Notes under the pieces: generated by a model
What the model was told of the DNA's origin: nothing
The model's database searches: none
Seen by the model: only the letters and a program-made list of their open reading frames with translations
Part shown: piece after piece, positions 9,606-18,461 of the stretch
Position numbering within the stretch: position 1 is the stretch's first letter
Layout: each line of letters begins with the position of its first letter
Program-made: the position numbers and the translations under genes
Assembly (NCBI RefSeq): GCF_032050975.1
Contig: NZ_CP116967.1
Location: forward strand, 3,655,001-3,719,000
Direction of reading: 5' to 3'
Source: Candidatus Nitrospira allomarina
GTDB lineage: Bacteria > Nitrospirota > Nitrospiria > Nitrospirales > UBA8639
DNA: 64,000 nt

Positions 9606-10631
9606 TCAGGGAGAGAAAAGATGGGGACGAATGCGCCGGGAAAAATCAGGAGCCTGATCGGCTTGTAAGGCCAACTCATTGAGGTGTGAACGACGCTGCA
9701 AGTCTTCAAAAGAAAAACCGGTGCCCAGTTTTCCCTGCTCATGGAGATAGGCAGGCGTGTACCCGCTTAACAGGATCTTCCAGGAGAATGGCACATGACC
9801 GGGATTCAACCGCGTATGCATCCAAATGACGTTCGTGCAGTTGGCGGTGAGCGTATTATAAAACCTTGGCCGCTCGCGCAGTTCGTTGATGGTGTGCATG
9901 TATCCCAGAAAGACCCGTCTGGCGTTGTCGGGTGATCCCGCCAATGGATACAGATACACGTCTTCGGGTGGATCTTTCCGGTAATTCGTCCGGACCCGGA
10001 TCAGATCGCGTTCGTCACCCACAATATAGATCAGCTCGTACTGTTTAAAAAATCCTTTAATTGACGAATAGCCTTCCGTGGCTTCCTTCCTGGCTTCGAT
10101 GGAAATGGCCAAATGATCATCACCAAACCCGAAGGTGAGAAAAATATGGGCGATTTCCGGTCCCATCCAATAAGCGGCCACAAGGTCTGCGGAATTCAAG
10201 TTTTCAAGATCATACGTGCGATCGTAGTAGGCGGGCGTAAAGTCGGTTTCGGTATGGTAATCAAAGTTTCGGATGTTGTGGACCGTAATCAAATTTCCAT
10301 CGAAGGTGGCATGGGGAAGCACCGCCACTTCCGGTTGCCAGTGGCGATCATTGGACGCCTCGATCATGCTCCACCAGACAACGAGCACAATAAACAGACT
10401 GAGATAGGACCCGGTGGCCATCCATCGAAATCGCCGGGTGCAATACCCCACCAACGCCATCAGGCTGGATAGGGCAAAGCCTGAAGCCAGGAGCATCCGG
10501 AGCGTGTCAGATTCCGGCCCGTCAAAATATAAAGCGAAGGTGCCCCAGGCTCCAGTGGCCACAATCAGGGAAGCTCCGAGGAACAAACCAACGTACCTTG
10601 TTATCCGGCGAAAGGAAAATTCCTGATTCAT
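9606..10631 (-). CDS. DUF4105 (Lnb N-terminal-like) membrane protein
   Basis: 341 residues. Three N-terminal hydrophobic helices (about 14-36, 44-62, 70-88) are followed by a large domain with the motifs SADLVAAYWMG, AHIFLTFGF, LAISIEARKEATEGYS and NCTNVIWMHTR. The order of a conserved H/F region, IEARKE and a later N-C-T matches the DUF4105 domain, also found at the N-terminus of Lnb lipoprotein N-acyltransferases, where a papain-like Cys is used. Here C281-T-N is a candidate active-site Cys (family reasoning, unproven). It could therefore modify lipoproteins or act as an envelope thiol hydrolase. The gene stands alone, with weak upstream signals. Confidence 0.82.
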   Translation of the reverse strand: MNQEFSFRRITRYVGLFLGASLIVATGAWGTFALYFDGPESDTLRMLLASGFALSSLMALVGYCTRRFRWMATGSYLSLFIVLVVWWSMIEASNDRHWQPEVAVLPHATFDGNLITVHNIRNFDYHTETDFTPAYYDRTYDLENLNSADLVAAYWMGPEIAHIFLTFGFGDDHLAISIEARKEATEGYSSIKGFFKQYELIYIVGDERDLIRVRTNYRKDPPEDVYLYPLAGSPDNARRVFLGYMHTINELRERPRFYNTLTANCTNVIWMHTRLNPGHVPFSWKILLSGYTPAYLHEQGKLGTGFSFEDLQRRSHLNELALQADQAPDFSRRIRPHLFSP

Positions 10632-11052
10632 GTGTATCAGAGTTTGTGTGTCAGAGTTGAAATGTCTAGTTTTCCTAGTTCCTTGCGGAGCCTACCACAA
10701 ATGACGCGCCACAGTGGCAAATGCCACGGAAAATCCAGAGCACTTGACATACACGCAAAATTTCGATCAACGATCCGGATACCTTAAAACGTATTTAGAT
10801 TTGGAACTGAAAGGTTGAGCTGCCGGAGTCGCAAGGTGTGCTGGTCCAATCGGCGGAATGTTTACGAGGGGATAACAAGTCTCCCCAATTTTCTGTGTGA
10901 GGTTCAGGGATGAGGGCTCTCGCCGTCAAACGACGGTATCACCGCAAGGGCAAGGCTTTCAGCCAAAACCCTGGGGAATTCACCATCCGGTTGGAGAAAA
11001 ATGGGACTGCATTTCGCACCGGCGGTCCAAGAGTACAAATTAATTTCGGATG
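10632..11052. other. Intergenic region, no gene seen
   Basis: About 420 bases between two leftward genes. It should carry the promoter of the DUF4105 gene. Small repeats such as CCGTC-AAAC-GACGG (near 10923) are present, but I see no convincing riboswitch, RNA gene or ORF. Confidence 0.4.
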
Positions 11053-11538
11053 TTACCAGGTGAACCGGAGAAAGCCACCGTTATAGTCTGGACCATTAAC
11101 CGAAGGAGGACGAACCAGCGGAAGCCGGTCGCGATTCACGGGGATTTCTTTCGGAAGGCTTCCTTCTGGAATAACCGTTTCCAAGGCCTGAAAACTGTGC
11201 ATTTCGACGCCTAATTGGATTCCCGGTAACACCCCTGGATCTTTGAGAGAAAAATTTGGACCGTGTTTCCATTGAAAGTCGTACTTCGGAGGAGTCTCTT
11301 GAAGAAGCGGGACGTCGAACAATTTTTTTTCCCACTTATGGGAATCCGGCAATCTGGCTGTGCTCTTTTCCGTGAGATCAGGCATGGGACCGAATTCCTT
11401 TCCGCCCACAACATTACTGGCCACTAACATCGCTTCTGCCTTCGAAGAAATTCCCAAGCTCGACCACGACAGCAACAAAAGAATTGATAAAAGTAGAATG
11501 GGATTTGAAATGTTTGTTCTGGCTGCTGAGTTCATCAT
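11053..11538 (-). CDS. Exported protein of unknown function
   Basis: 161 residues (160 if the second of two adjacent ATGs is used). AAGGAG lies four and seven bases upstream of the two start candidates. The N-terminus has a long hydrophobic run (PILLLSILLLLSWSSLG) ending near AEA, consistent with a cleaved signal peptide. The mature part is rich in Pro, charged and aromatic residues with no obvious fold, and ends YNGGFLRFTW. It belongs to no family I recognise. The ending in an aromatic residue is reminiscent of outer-membrane associated proteins, but the chain is too short for a barrel. Confidence 0.6.
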   Translation of the reverse strand: MMNSAARTNISNPILLLSILLLLSWSSLGISSKAEAMLVASNVVGGKEFGPMPDLTEKSTARLPDSHKWEKKLFDVPLLQETPPKYDFQWKHGPNFSLKDPGVLPGIQLGVEMHSFQALETVIPEGSLPKEIPVNRDRLPLVRPPSVNGPDYNGGFLRFTW

Positions 11539-11654
11539 GCCACTCCTTCCTTTTATTTTACCCCTTCACCATCTTGTCTTCCAAGGGGAGACCCCTATTG
11601 TCTGTCTTAAAAAAACCTGATGGGCGGACCTTCCGTGTCTGCGTAATAGGGTCT

Positions 11655-12107
11655 TCAATCACCGGGGTCCACAAGTTCGCGTTCTATCTCCTTGATTGCC
11701 ACCCTCCAAGCCTCCTCCACGGCCGGACTCCAGGCATCCTCCACACACTCCGCAACAACCTTCAAAAAGGTCTCTGCCAGTTTGTTGAACCGCCTTCTTT
11801 CTATAGCTGGCCTGAGCTCCACAATTGGAACAGTCCAATATTCCTCCAATGCCGACCCAAGATGACGGCCTGACCGAAAGGCGGAAACCAATGCCTCAAA
11901 ACCTTTTAAAAAGGCCTTTTGGAATTCCTCAACTCCTGTGGCCATGAGAAGCTTTCTGGTGACCGGATGTTCCTCCAAGAGGCGGTCATACAATTTCCTG
12001 GAAAATGGAGATGTAGCTTCACCTAACCAAATAAACCCTTTTTCGATGGATATGAGTTGGGTCTCAGTGAGGCCACAAAAATTTTTGGTTTGAGAATTTT
12101 GAGTCAT
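11655..12107 (-). CDS. Globin-like protein without the proximal histidine
   Basis: 150 residues. The pattern FSRKLYDRLLEEHPVTRKLL (33-52) is the B/C-helix signature of flavohaemoglobin-type globins, and DAWSPAVEEAW (124-134) is the typical G/H-helix end. Only two histidines exist, H47 and H82. Alignment by eye to flavohaemoglobin, anchored on either the HP motif or the following F107, puts E97 where the haem-binding proximal His should be. It may therefore be a non-haem globin, as known for the sensor domains of RsbR-type stressosome proteins. AGGA lies ten bases before the start. A 24-base palindromic site just upstream matches one in front of the adjacent TetR gene, so the two are probably co-regulated. 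Confidence 0.7.
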   Translation of the reverse strand: MTQNSQTKNFCGLTETQLISIEKGFIWLGEATSPFSRKLYDRLLEEHPVTRKLLMATGVEEFQKAFLKGFEALVSAFRSGRHLGSALEEYWTVPIVELRPAIERRRFNKLAETFLKVVAECVEDAWSPAVEEAWRVAIKEIERELVDPGD

Positions 12108-12132
12108 CGATTTGATCCTAATTTATTCATGG

Positions 12133-12156
12133 GTCAATTTTTGACTTTTAGTCATT
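12133..12156 (-). promoter_or_regulatory. Candidate TetR operator A (upstream of globin-like gene)
   Basis: Pattern GTCAA-N3-TTGAC-N4-AGTCATT on the + strand. It holds two overlapping perfect dyads, GTCAA/TTGAC and TGACT/AGTCA. It starts 26 bases before the globin-like start. The same 24-base pattern occurs at 12933-12956. On the coding strand a TTGACC at its edge could be a -35 element. Confidence 0.65.
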
Positions 12157-12178
12157 ATTTATCAAAAAAAAGTTTTTT

Positions 12179-12910
12179 CTAGGCCATGCCTGCTTGATGA
12201 CACTCGTGCGGAAAAATTTCATTCAGGATGCGGTTCCTGGTTTCTGCCCAATCCAGCTCGTGAAAAAACGGATGCCAGCCGAACCCATCCAATAAGGCAT
12301 GGATGTTTTCCCACACCGCTTTTCTCGGATCTGAAATTCCAAGAGCTTCCAAGTTCACTTCGGAGAACATGAGCACAAAGGCCCCATAGGCCCCGGTCCA
12401 CAATCCAAAGGTGACCTCCTCAATGGTCACCCCCTTCCGAAGTTGGACGTGGCCTTCCTTAACAGCGTCCCGTAAAACTCCGGAGACAATCCCGATATTA
12501 TCCTGCTCGGCCTTTTCCAGGTTTTTTTGGAAAACCGGAGAGGCCTTTCCCCTAATGGATTCATTCTGGAGCAACAGTTTTGATTTAAAATGATCAGGAT
12601 TAAGCTGAATGAACAAATCGTATCCCAAAGCCATCGCAGCCACTCGCTCCCTGGGAGTCCCCTTAAACTGGGACCCTCTCAAGAGAAAGGTGCCGCATTT
12701 TTGCGCGGATTGAATGAGCATCGCGACCAATATTTCTTCTTTACAGGAAAAGTGCTGATAAATCGTTCCCTTTGAATATTCGGTAATTTCCGCAATCCGG
12801 TCCATGTTGAGATCGATATAGCCAACTTCCAACAACAGGTGTCGGGCAGTGTCGATAATCAGCGTTTCCCGCTGTGCATACTCTCGTTTTTTTCTTTCTG
12901 AGGTAGCCAT
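12179..12910 (-). CDS. TetR/AcrR-family transcriptional regulator
   Basis: 243 residues from the ATG at 12910; an in-frame ATG at 12928 would add six residues. The N-terminal HTH domain is typical: IIDTARHLLLEVGYIDLNMD, IAEITEYSKGTIYQHFSCKE. The larger ligand domain (about 75-240) is helical with no recognised inducer. It sits directly upstream of the globin-like gene on the same strand, 71 bases away. Each of the two genes has the same palindromic site before it, which suggests autoregulation and control of the globin-like protein (inference). A TTGACG then 18 bases then TATACC upstream could be its promoter and overlaps the operator, as expected for repression. Confidence 0.88.
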   Translation of the reverse strand: MATSERKKREYAQRETLIIDTARHLLLEVGYIDLNMDRIAEITEYSKGTIYQHFSCKEEILVAMLIQSAQKCGTFLLRGSQFKGTPRERVAAMALGYDLFIQLNPDHFKSKLLLQNESIRGKASPVFQKNLEKAEQDNIGIVSGVLRDAVKEGHVQLRKGVTIEEVTFGLWTGAYGAFVLMFSEVNLEALGISDPRKAVWENIHALLDGFGWHPFFHELDWAETRNRILNEIFPHECHQAGMA

Positions 12911-12932
12911 TTCTGCCTGGTATAGCACAATA

Positions 12933-12956
12933 AATGACTTTACGTCAAATTTTGAC
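12933..12956 (+). promoter_or_regulatory. Candidate TetR operator B (upstream of tetR gene)
   Basis: AATGACT-N4-GTCAA-N3-TTGAC on the + strand; the reverse complement has the same layout as operator A at 12133-12156. GTCAA/TTGAC is a perfect dyad, and TGACT/CGTCA has one mismatch. It overlaps the presumed -35 of the regulator gene, which supports autorepression. Confidence 0.65.
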
Positions 12957-13259
12957 TTTTTGCACGCATGTATAGAATTTTCAAAAACCTACATTAGAGA
13001 ATAGGCTTGAACGTCAGTTTTGCGTAGCCGTTGATTCAGCCGTAACTTCACGTGGTCTCACTCCTCTCATAGATACCAACCCAGATCCGTCCCTTGAGGA
13101 AATACTAACGGACCCATCGATTGGTATTTTCATTCGTTCCTCAGGGACTATGTGGATCACGACAAAAGACGTTCACCTTTCTCTCTGCCTTCAACTGATT
13201 GTCTGCTGCCGTTTCATCCATCGCTCCCACGTCAAGGAACGACAGGGATGGACGGGCAA

Positions 13260-13700
13260 ACGATGCACTTGAAGAATCAGCGCATTCACCATACCGACCA
13301 AATGTTTTCCCGTATCCATGGCGAACAGTGCCAACCGGGACGGGTTCTCGGTACTTGCCCCCTTGGCGCGATCTCCGCACGATCCGTGGGAATGAGTTTT
13401 CATTCACCGCCCTCAAGCACCAATCCTTTATTGTAGGCTCCGACATTTTCGTTCGGGGTGGATGTTTAACTGTCCCAACCCTTTTTGATAGCCTTCACAC
13501 AGGTGCAAACCTCCTTAAACTTCTGATCCGTCGAATCTATATAAGCGTCGATTAAGAGCTTCCTATCCCTTTTCACCTTATCGATCAGGATTTGCATAGT
13601 GTTGGATTGTGCATCCTCAGCCAGAATCAGCGTCACGCACACGTCCGCTACTGCAATGAGAGAATTATGAACAGGCCTCACTGTTTTCTCCCGATAGTGG
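13260..13700 (-). pseudogene. Decayed copy of the exported helical protein at 8913-9386
   Basis: The reverse strand keeps ILIDKVKRDRKLLIDAYIDS then TDQKFKEV, matching ILIDKVKADKKLLIAS then LTDQESKDF in the intact gene. A 21-base block is identical (CCTTATCGATCAGGATTTGCA). Further left the matches continue through AYNKG (TTATTGTAGG identical) and the C-terminal helix, but stop codons and frame shifts interrupt them. The copy has no usable start or signal peptide. The flanks (12957-13259 and 13701-13866) show no other gene. Confidence 0.75.
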
Positions 13701-13866
13701 CAAAAAAAAGGATGCCCCCAAAACTCTATTTTTAAACACCCCATTGCAACAAAAGTCAGATTGTTGATGAACAATAATTAAATGTCAGGAATCTCAAAAC
13801 TAAATTTTAGCAGCTTCGACACAATTCCTAACTTGAAAAAGGAAGATAAGCAAAGGAGGAAAATGT

Positions 13867-15699
13867 ATGCACGCAAGAAAACGGGTGACGAATTTTATGT
13901 GTCAGGTATTGGCACTGCTGATCGGCCTGTCCACGGCTGACTTCATGTTGGGAGGCTTTGCTCTCGGACAACCCACGTTGAAGGAAATCGTGGCAGGAAA
14001 GGAGCCTTCGACAAATGAGGAACTCGAACAAGGCAAGAGCGAAGATACGAAAAACTCGAAACTCCCGATTCCGGATGACCCATTCGGTCGTGGAACTCCC
14101 CGTGGCACCGTGGAAGGCTTTTTAACCGCCGGCAAAGAGGGTCGGTACGAACGCGCCACGGAATACCTCGATTTTCGTTACCTGCCAGGAAAGATTGCCA
14201 AAATCCCGCAGCCCTATCTCGCCAGACAATTTGAGATCGTACTGGATCGGGCACTTTGGATCGACCCTACCGATTTGAGCATCGATACCACCGGCAAGCA
14301 AGAAGACGGCTTACCCTCCTACCGAGACTCAGTGGGACACATCGAGGTGGGAGGCCGAACCATCGATATTCTTCTCCAGCGGGTGCCCCGCGAAGATGGA
14401 GTATTTATCTGGAAATTTTCCAACGCGACCGTCGCTCAAATCCCAGGGTTGTATCAAAAATACGGATACGGGTACCTGGAAAATATTTTTCCTGACGCCT
14501 TTTTCGATCTTAAGATGTTGGGGTTAGAAATCTGGCTGTGGGTGGGTCTCGTGACCATCGCCATCTTGGCTTATGGGGCAGCGTATGCCCTCACTTCCTT
14601 GATTCACCTTGTTGTCCGCTCTCGCCCATCCCCTTCCCGTGATCAATTGTCACGCCTGGTGAAAGGTCCCGGACGCTTTCTTCTGTTTCTCCTGATAGCC
14701 AGAGTCCTGATTGAATATATTAATCCTCCCATTTGGTTTCAAGCCGTGCTTCAGGCACGAACGGTGATGACCATTGCCCTCATCTGGACGATATTTTGTA
14801 TGGTGGATTTTATGCTGGCCCGATTAACCCAGCGATTCGAACGGCAGGGAAAAAGTTCTGCGGTCGTCATTTTATCCCCGTTGGGAACAGGTCTCAAAAC
14901 CCTTTTTGTCATCATCGCCTTATTAGTCTGGCTCGATAATCTGGGATTTGAAGTGACCACCATCCTCGCAGGACTCGGCATTGGAGGGGTGGCGGTGGCC
15001 CTGGCCCTGCAAAAACCTATTGAAAACCTGATTTCGGCCATCACGTTGTACACCTCGCAACCGGTGGCCGTGGGAGACTTTTGCCGGTTTGGCGATAATA
15101 TCGGCACGGTTGAGGAAATCGGGTTGCGAGCGACGAAAGTTCGAACCCTTGATAACACGATCATCACTGTTCCTAACGTCGACTTCGCACAAACGCAACT
15201 GGAAAACTATTCGAAGAGAAAAAAGATTTGGTATCATCCGCAAGTTCGATTACGACATGAAACAACTCCGGACCAGATACGTTTCATTCTCGTTGAAATC
15301 CGAAAGCTATTGTACGCCCACCCCAAAGTCCTTCCCGACCCCGCCAGGATTCGTTTCCAGGAGTTTGGCTCATTTTCCTTTAATCTTGAAATCTTTGCAT
15401 ACGTCGATGTCACGGATTATGGAGAATTTCTCGAGGTCGCTGAGGATTTGAACCTCCGCATCATGGACATTGTGCAGAAAGCGGGTGCAAGTTTTGCGCT
15501 GCCTTCACAAACTCTTCACATGGAAAAGGGGAAAGGCCCGGACACCCATTTGGGGGATGCGGCCGAAGCTCAAGTCAAAGAGTGGCGGGAACAGCAGGCG
15601 CTGTATCTTCCGAATTTCCCTGCGGACAAGATCGCCGAACTTCAAGGGACGTTGGAATATCCTCCCCCGGGTGCACCGGTTTCCGCTACTGCTTCTTAG
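13867..15699 (+). CDS. MscS-family mechanosensitive ion channel (long form)
   Basis: 610 residues. AAAGGAGG at about 13852-13859 precedes the ATG; an overlapping ATG at 13863 is in another frame that soon stops. Parts: signal peptide (1-35), a linker rich in charges, a periplasmic domain (about 70-205) beginning PRGTVEGFLTAGKEGRYERA, then about four membrane helices. The MscS core holds the pore helix motif ILAGLGIGGVAVALALQKP (about 362-380) and the beta domain with VGDFCRFGDNIGTVEEIGLR and TVPNVDFAQTQLENYS. A C-terminal domain of about 150 residues follows. It should be an osmotic safety valve in the inner membrane (family knowledge). The N-terminal domain resembles that of the channel at 2103-3767. 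Confidence 0.92.
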   Translation: MHARKRVTNFMCQVLALLIGLSTADFMLGGFALGQPTLKEIVAGKEPSTNEELEQGKSEDTKNSKLPIPDDPFGRGTPRGTVEGFLTAGKEGRYERATEYLDFRYLPGKIAKIPQPYLARQFEIVLDRALWIDPTDLSIDTTGKQEDGLPSYRDSVGHIEVGGRTIDILLQRVPREDGVFIWKFSNATVAQIPGLYQKYGYGYLENIFPDAFFDLKMLGLEIWLWVGLVTIAILAYGAAYALTSLIHLVVRSRPSPSRDQLSRLVKGPGRFLLFLLIARVLIEYINPPIWFQAVLQARTVMTIALIWTIFCMVDFMLARLTQRFERQGKSSAVVILSPLGTGLKTLFVIIALLVWLDNLGFEVTTILAGLGIGGVAVALALQKPIENLISAITLYTSQPVAVGDFCRFGDNIGTVEEIGLRATKVRTLDNTIITVPNVDFAQTQLENYSKRKKIWYHPQVRLRHETTPDQIRFILVEIRKLLYAHPKVLPDPARIRFQEFGSFSFNLEIFAYVDVTDYGEFLEVAEDLNLRIMDIVQKAGASFALPSQTLHMEKGKGPDTHLGDAAEAQVKEWREQQALYLPNFPADKIAELQGTLEYPPPGAPVSATAS

Positions 15700-15916
15700 G
15701 GTAGGATGAAGAACATGGTCCGGGGAGTAGAAGTCTTAGCGAAAGGAATCAATTGAAGTTTCGTGCCACTTGAGAGCACACGCCGCTTGAACCGATAGCA
15801 GCGTGTATGGCATCTTTCCGGACCTTAACCACTCAAGGGTACAGGAAATCCTTCGAAACGGTATCTGCCGAGGTTAGCGGTGTTGAGATTTTTCAAGAAA
15901 AAAGGAAACCCCATGC

Positions 15917-16495
15917 ATGCAGGCGATAAAAATACCGAGAATCAAAGAGTGTGTCAGCATTTTTCTTCTATTGGCGGTGACAGGCTGCATATCCAAAATA
16001 TATATCGATTACGATAAACACGCAGATTTCACGCAGTACCAGACCTATGCGTGGAAAGAAGGAACACCGACTAAACACCCACTGATGGATCGCCGGATCA
16101 TCACAGCTATCGATGAACAATTGATTGGAAAAGGCTTCCAGAAAGTGGATACCAATCCGGACATGGTGGTCTCCTATCACGCCGCCACGACGAAGGAGGT
16201 GAGCTATACCACATCCTCAATGGGGTACGGCTACGGTCCTGCCGGGGGAACGACCTACGGTCGGTACGGTGGAGGACTCGGAATGTGGGGAGTGGGTCTT
16301 TCATCCGGAACCGCCACGCCCGTAACGGTCGTTAAAGGCACGCTGGTCGTGGACATTTTCGATGCGGAGAAAAGATCAATGCTTTGGCGAGGCACCGCGA
16401 ATGATACGGTTCATACCGACCCCGAAAAAGTAGAAGACCAGATTCATAAGGCCGTCACCGACATGTTCGACAAGTTCCCTCCGCCCGCCAAATGA
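15917..16495 (+). CDS. DUF4136 family lipoprotein
   Basis: 192 residues, signal ending LAVTGCIS with Cys24 as lipidation site. DUF4136 hallmarks are IDYDKHADFTQYQTYAWKEG near the start, ITAIDEQLIGKGFQKVDTNP, DMVVSYHAATTKE, then GTLVVDIFDAEKRSMLWRGTA and a C-terminal amphipathic helix ending FPPP. A Gly/Tyr-rich insert (GYGYGPAGGTTYGRYGGGLG, about 99-118) interrupts the domain. A second DUF4136 protein lies at 62014-62562. Function of the family is unknown; the protein is expected on a membrane facing the periplasm. AAAGGA stands about 12 bases before the start. It has its own upstream gap of 217 bases from the MscS gene. Confidence 0.88.
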   Translation: MQAIKIPRIKECVSIFLLLAVTGCISKIYIDYDKHADFTQYQTYAWKEGTPTKHPLMDRRIITAIDEQLIGKGFQKVDTNPDMVVSYHAATTKEVSYTTSSMGYGYGPAGGTTYGRYGGGLGMWGVGLSSGTATPVTVVKGTLVVDIFDAEKRSMLWRGTANDTVHTDPEKVEDQIHKAVTDMFDKFPPPAK

Positions 16496-16579
16496 TATGG
16501 CATCCAACTTTTGACGGCTTCATCCATCGGTACATTCCCATCTGACCGCTTCAATCCATTCGCTACATCTCGCTGATGA

Positions 16580-18100
16580 TTAGTGTTGCAAGGCTGATTT
16601 TGTAGCCTCCTTTTCCAGAATCAGGCGGTACGCAATAAAGTATTTGTAAATATTACTCACGTATTGCACGGTCTCGCGACCAATATGCTTCGCGGCCACA
16701 ATCTCCACATTTTTAAACCACTTATTCGGATTCAAGCCCATCGACGGCGCCTCACTCCGGAGTTTCGCGATCCTGGCAGGTCCCGCATTATAGGAAGCTA
16801 TCGCAAAAAGCCACTGGTTTAACTGGCTGATGTTTGGATCTCTAAAATACCGGTCATGCAGGAAATGCAAGTATTTGACTCCGGCATGAATATTGGGCTC
16901 AAGCTTATTAATATTGGGAATATTTACGTTTGGATCCCGGGCGGTACTGGGCAGGAGTTGCATTACCCCGATAGCACCCGCAGAACTTCTTTTTTTTTGG
17001 TCCAACATGGACTCCTGGTAGCCAAGGGCCATGGCGAGCACCCAATTAAAACCATAGGGTTTGGCGGTCTTTTCAAATACGTGCATGAGACTTTGAAATT
17101 TTTTGCGTTCCTGTTTTGCCAGGGCATGTTTGACGTACGTGGTATTTTTCAAATACCGGGTGAATAACATATTTCCGACCAAGGTCCCCTTCTTATTGTT
17201 CCTGACAAACCGATTGACCACCTTTTTCAGTTTTGGACTGTTTTTGCGAAAGGCCCAAGCGATCTCCCCGCCTGTATGGATGGCAAGGTCGGGATGCAGC
17301 CGGATATTTTTAAAAATTTGGGCCCAAAATTCCGCCTTTGGGCTATCCATGACAAGCATCGGCAATAAACCCGCGTTCACCATTTCGAGAAGATCTTCGT
17401 CTTCAAGGTTCTCCTCTTCAGGGATGAGTTTAATCTCCGGTTTCCCGGCACTGCGAAACGAAGCATTCAAGCGAACAAGGTGTTCGTAAAAACTACTGGA
17501 CTTCCGCACATGGATGGCCTTGCCGGCCAGATCATGAAGACTGGAGAGAGAGGGGCTACTAGGCCCCGTGACAATGATCTCGCGAACGTTGGTGAGAACC
17601 GGGTCGGAAAAATCAATGAGTTCCTTCCGTTCGGGTGTAATCGTGAGGCCACCGGCGGCAATATCACCAACCCCATTAAGCAAATCCGGAATGAGTTCAT
17701 CACGGTTCACAGGAATGAAGACTAACTGAACCTGCACGATCTTCCGCTTCAATTCTTCGTTAATCTGCTTTGCAAATATTTTCATAAGATCGTATGTGAG
17801 CCCACGCTGTCTGCCGCCGTCCAGAAAGAAAAAGGTTTTGCTAAAGGGGACAAGCACCCGAATCTGATTACGGTTGACCATCCCGTCCCAATCACCTGTC
17901 CACGGCTTCAGTGCCTGACGGAACTGCGGGCCGAATTGCTCATCCTCCAACTTCTGAGAAGCGCCTGATTCAGAGCCAAGGATGAGAATCAGGACAGAGG
18001 TCAACACCACAAGATAAGGGAGAAACCTGGTTTTTTGTCGCGTTAACATCATCATGGTCATATAGGGCGAGCCTATCATGGGCAATTTCCGAAATGCCAT
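16580..18100 (-). CDS. MltF-like membrane-bound lytic transglycosylase
   Basis: 506 residues, though the true start may be one of the internal Met residues at about 14-18. A signal or anchor helix (about 27-42) is followed by a solute-binding-protein domain (about 75-310; RVLVPFSKTFFFLDGG, GLTYDLMKIFA, DIAAGGLTITPERKELIDFS). A C-terminal SLT domain follows (about 340-480) with E363 in ALGYQESMLD as catalytic acid, GAIGVMQLLPSTA and ASYNAGPARI. This layout is that of MltF, which cleaves peptidoglycan glycan strands to 1,6-anhydro ends and is modulated by its periplasmic binding domain (family knowledge). It is convergent with the DUF4136 gene, with 84 bases between. Confidence 0.9.
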   Translation of the reverse strand: MAFRKLPMIGSPYMTMMMLTRQKTRFLPYLVVLTSVLILILGSESGASQKLEDEQFGPQFRQALKPWTGDWDGMVNRNQIRVLVPFSKTFFFLDGGRQRGLTYDLMKIFAKQINEELKRKIVQVQLVFIPVNRDELIPDLLNGVGDIAAGGLTITPERKELIDFSDPVLTNVREIIVTGPSSPSLSSLHDLAGKAIHVRKSSSFYEHLVRLNASFRSAGKPEIKLIPEEENLEDEDLLEMVNAGLLPMLVMDSPKAEFWAQIFKNIRLHPDLAIHTGGEIAWAFRKNSPKLKKVVNRFVRNNKKGTLVGNMLFTRYLKNTTYVKHALAKQERKKFQSLMHVFEKTAKPYGFNWVLAMALGYQESMLDQKKRSSAGAIGVMQLLPSTARDPNVNIPNINKLEPNIHAGVKYLHFLHDRYFRDPNISQLNQWLFAIASYNAGPARIAKLRSEAPSMGLNPNKWFKNVEIVAAKHIGRETVQYVSNIYKYFIAYRLILEKEATKSALQH

Positions 18101-18461
18101 TATGAATGTATCCGATAGATGAATCCGAGACGTGATCGAGTCGGTATTAAGAAAAAGCCTGCAAAAGCCCTGATTATGACATCTTAGTCAAGATATTGCC
18201 CGCAATGCTTGATGAATGGCTCATTTGTTGAATGCTACCACGAAGTCTCCCATCCATGATTCCCGTGGGAATCGAATTTTTTTATCCCCCTTATTCCATC
18301 ATTTTTTTGGCGGTCTTCCTTTAATACGCAAGGTACCCAAACGGGGAAAATAGAGGCTCCTCTGCTCGTCCGGAGATTGTGGATGAGAGATAGCTTTTCG
18401 CACCAGTCCTGCTAAACTACACAAAAAAAATAATTACCTCTTCTCCTAACAATACCCATTG
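18101..18461. other. Divergent intergenic region
   Basis: About 360 bases between the leftward transglycosylase gene and the rightward barrel-like gene. AT-rich tracts suggest promoters in both directions, but I can name no specific box or RNA with confidence. Confidence 0.4.
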
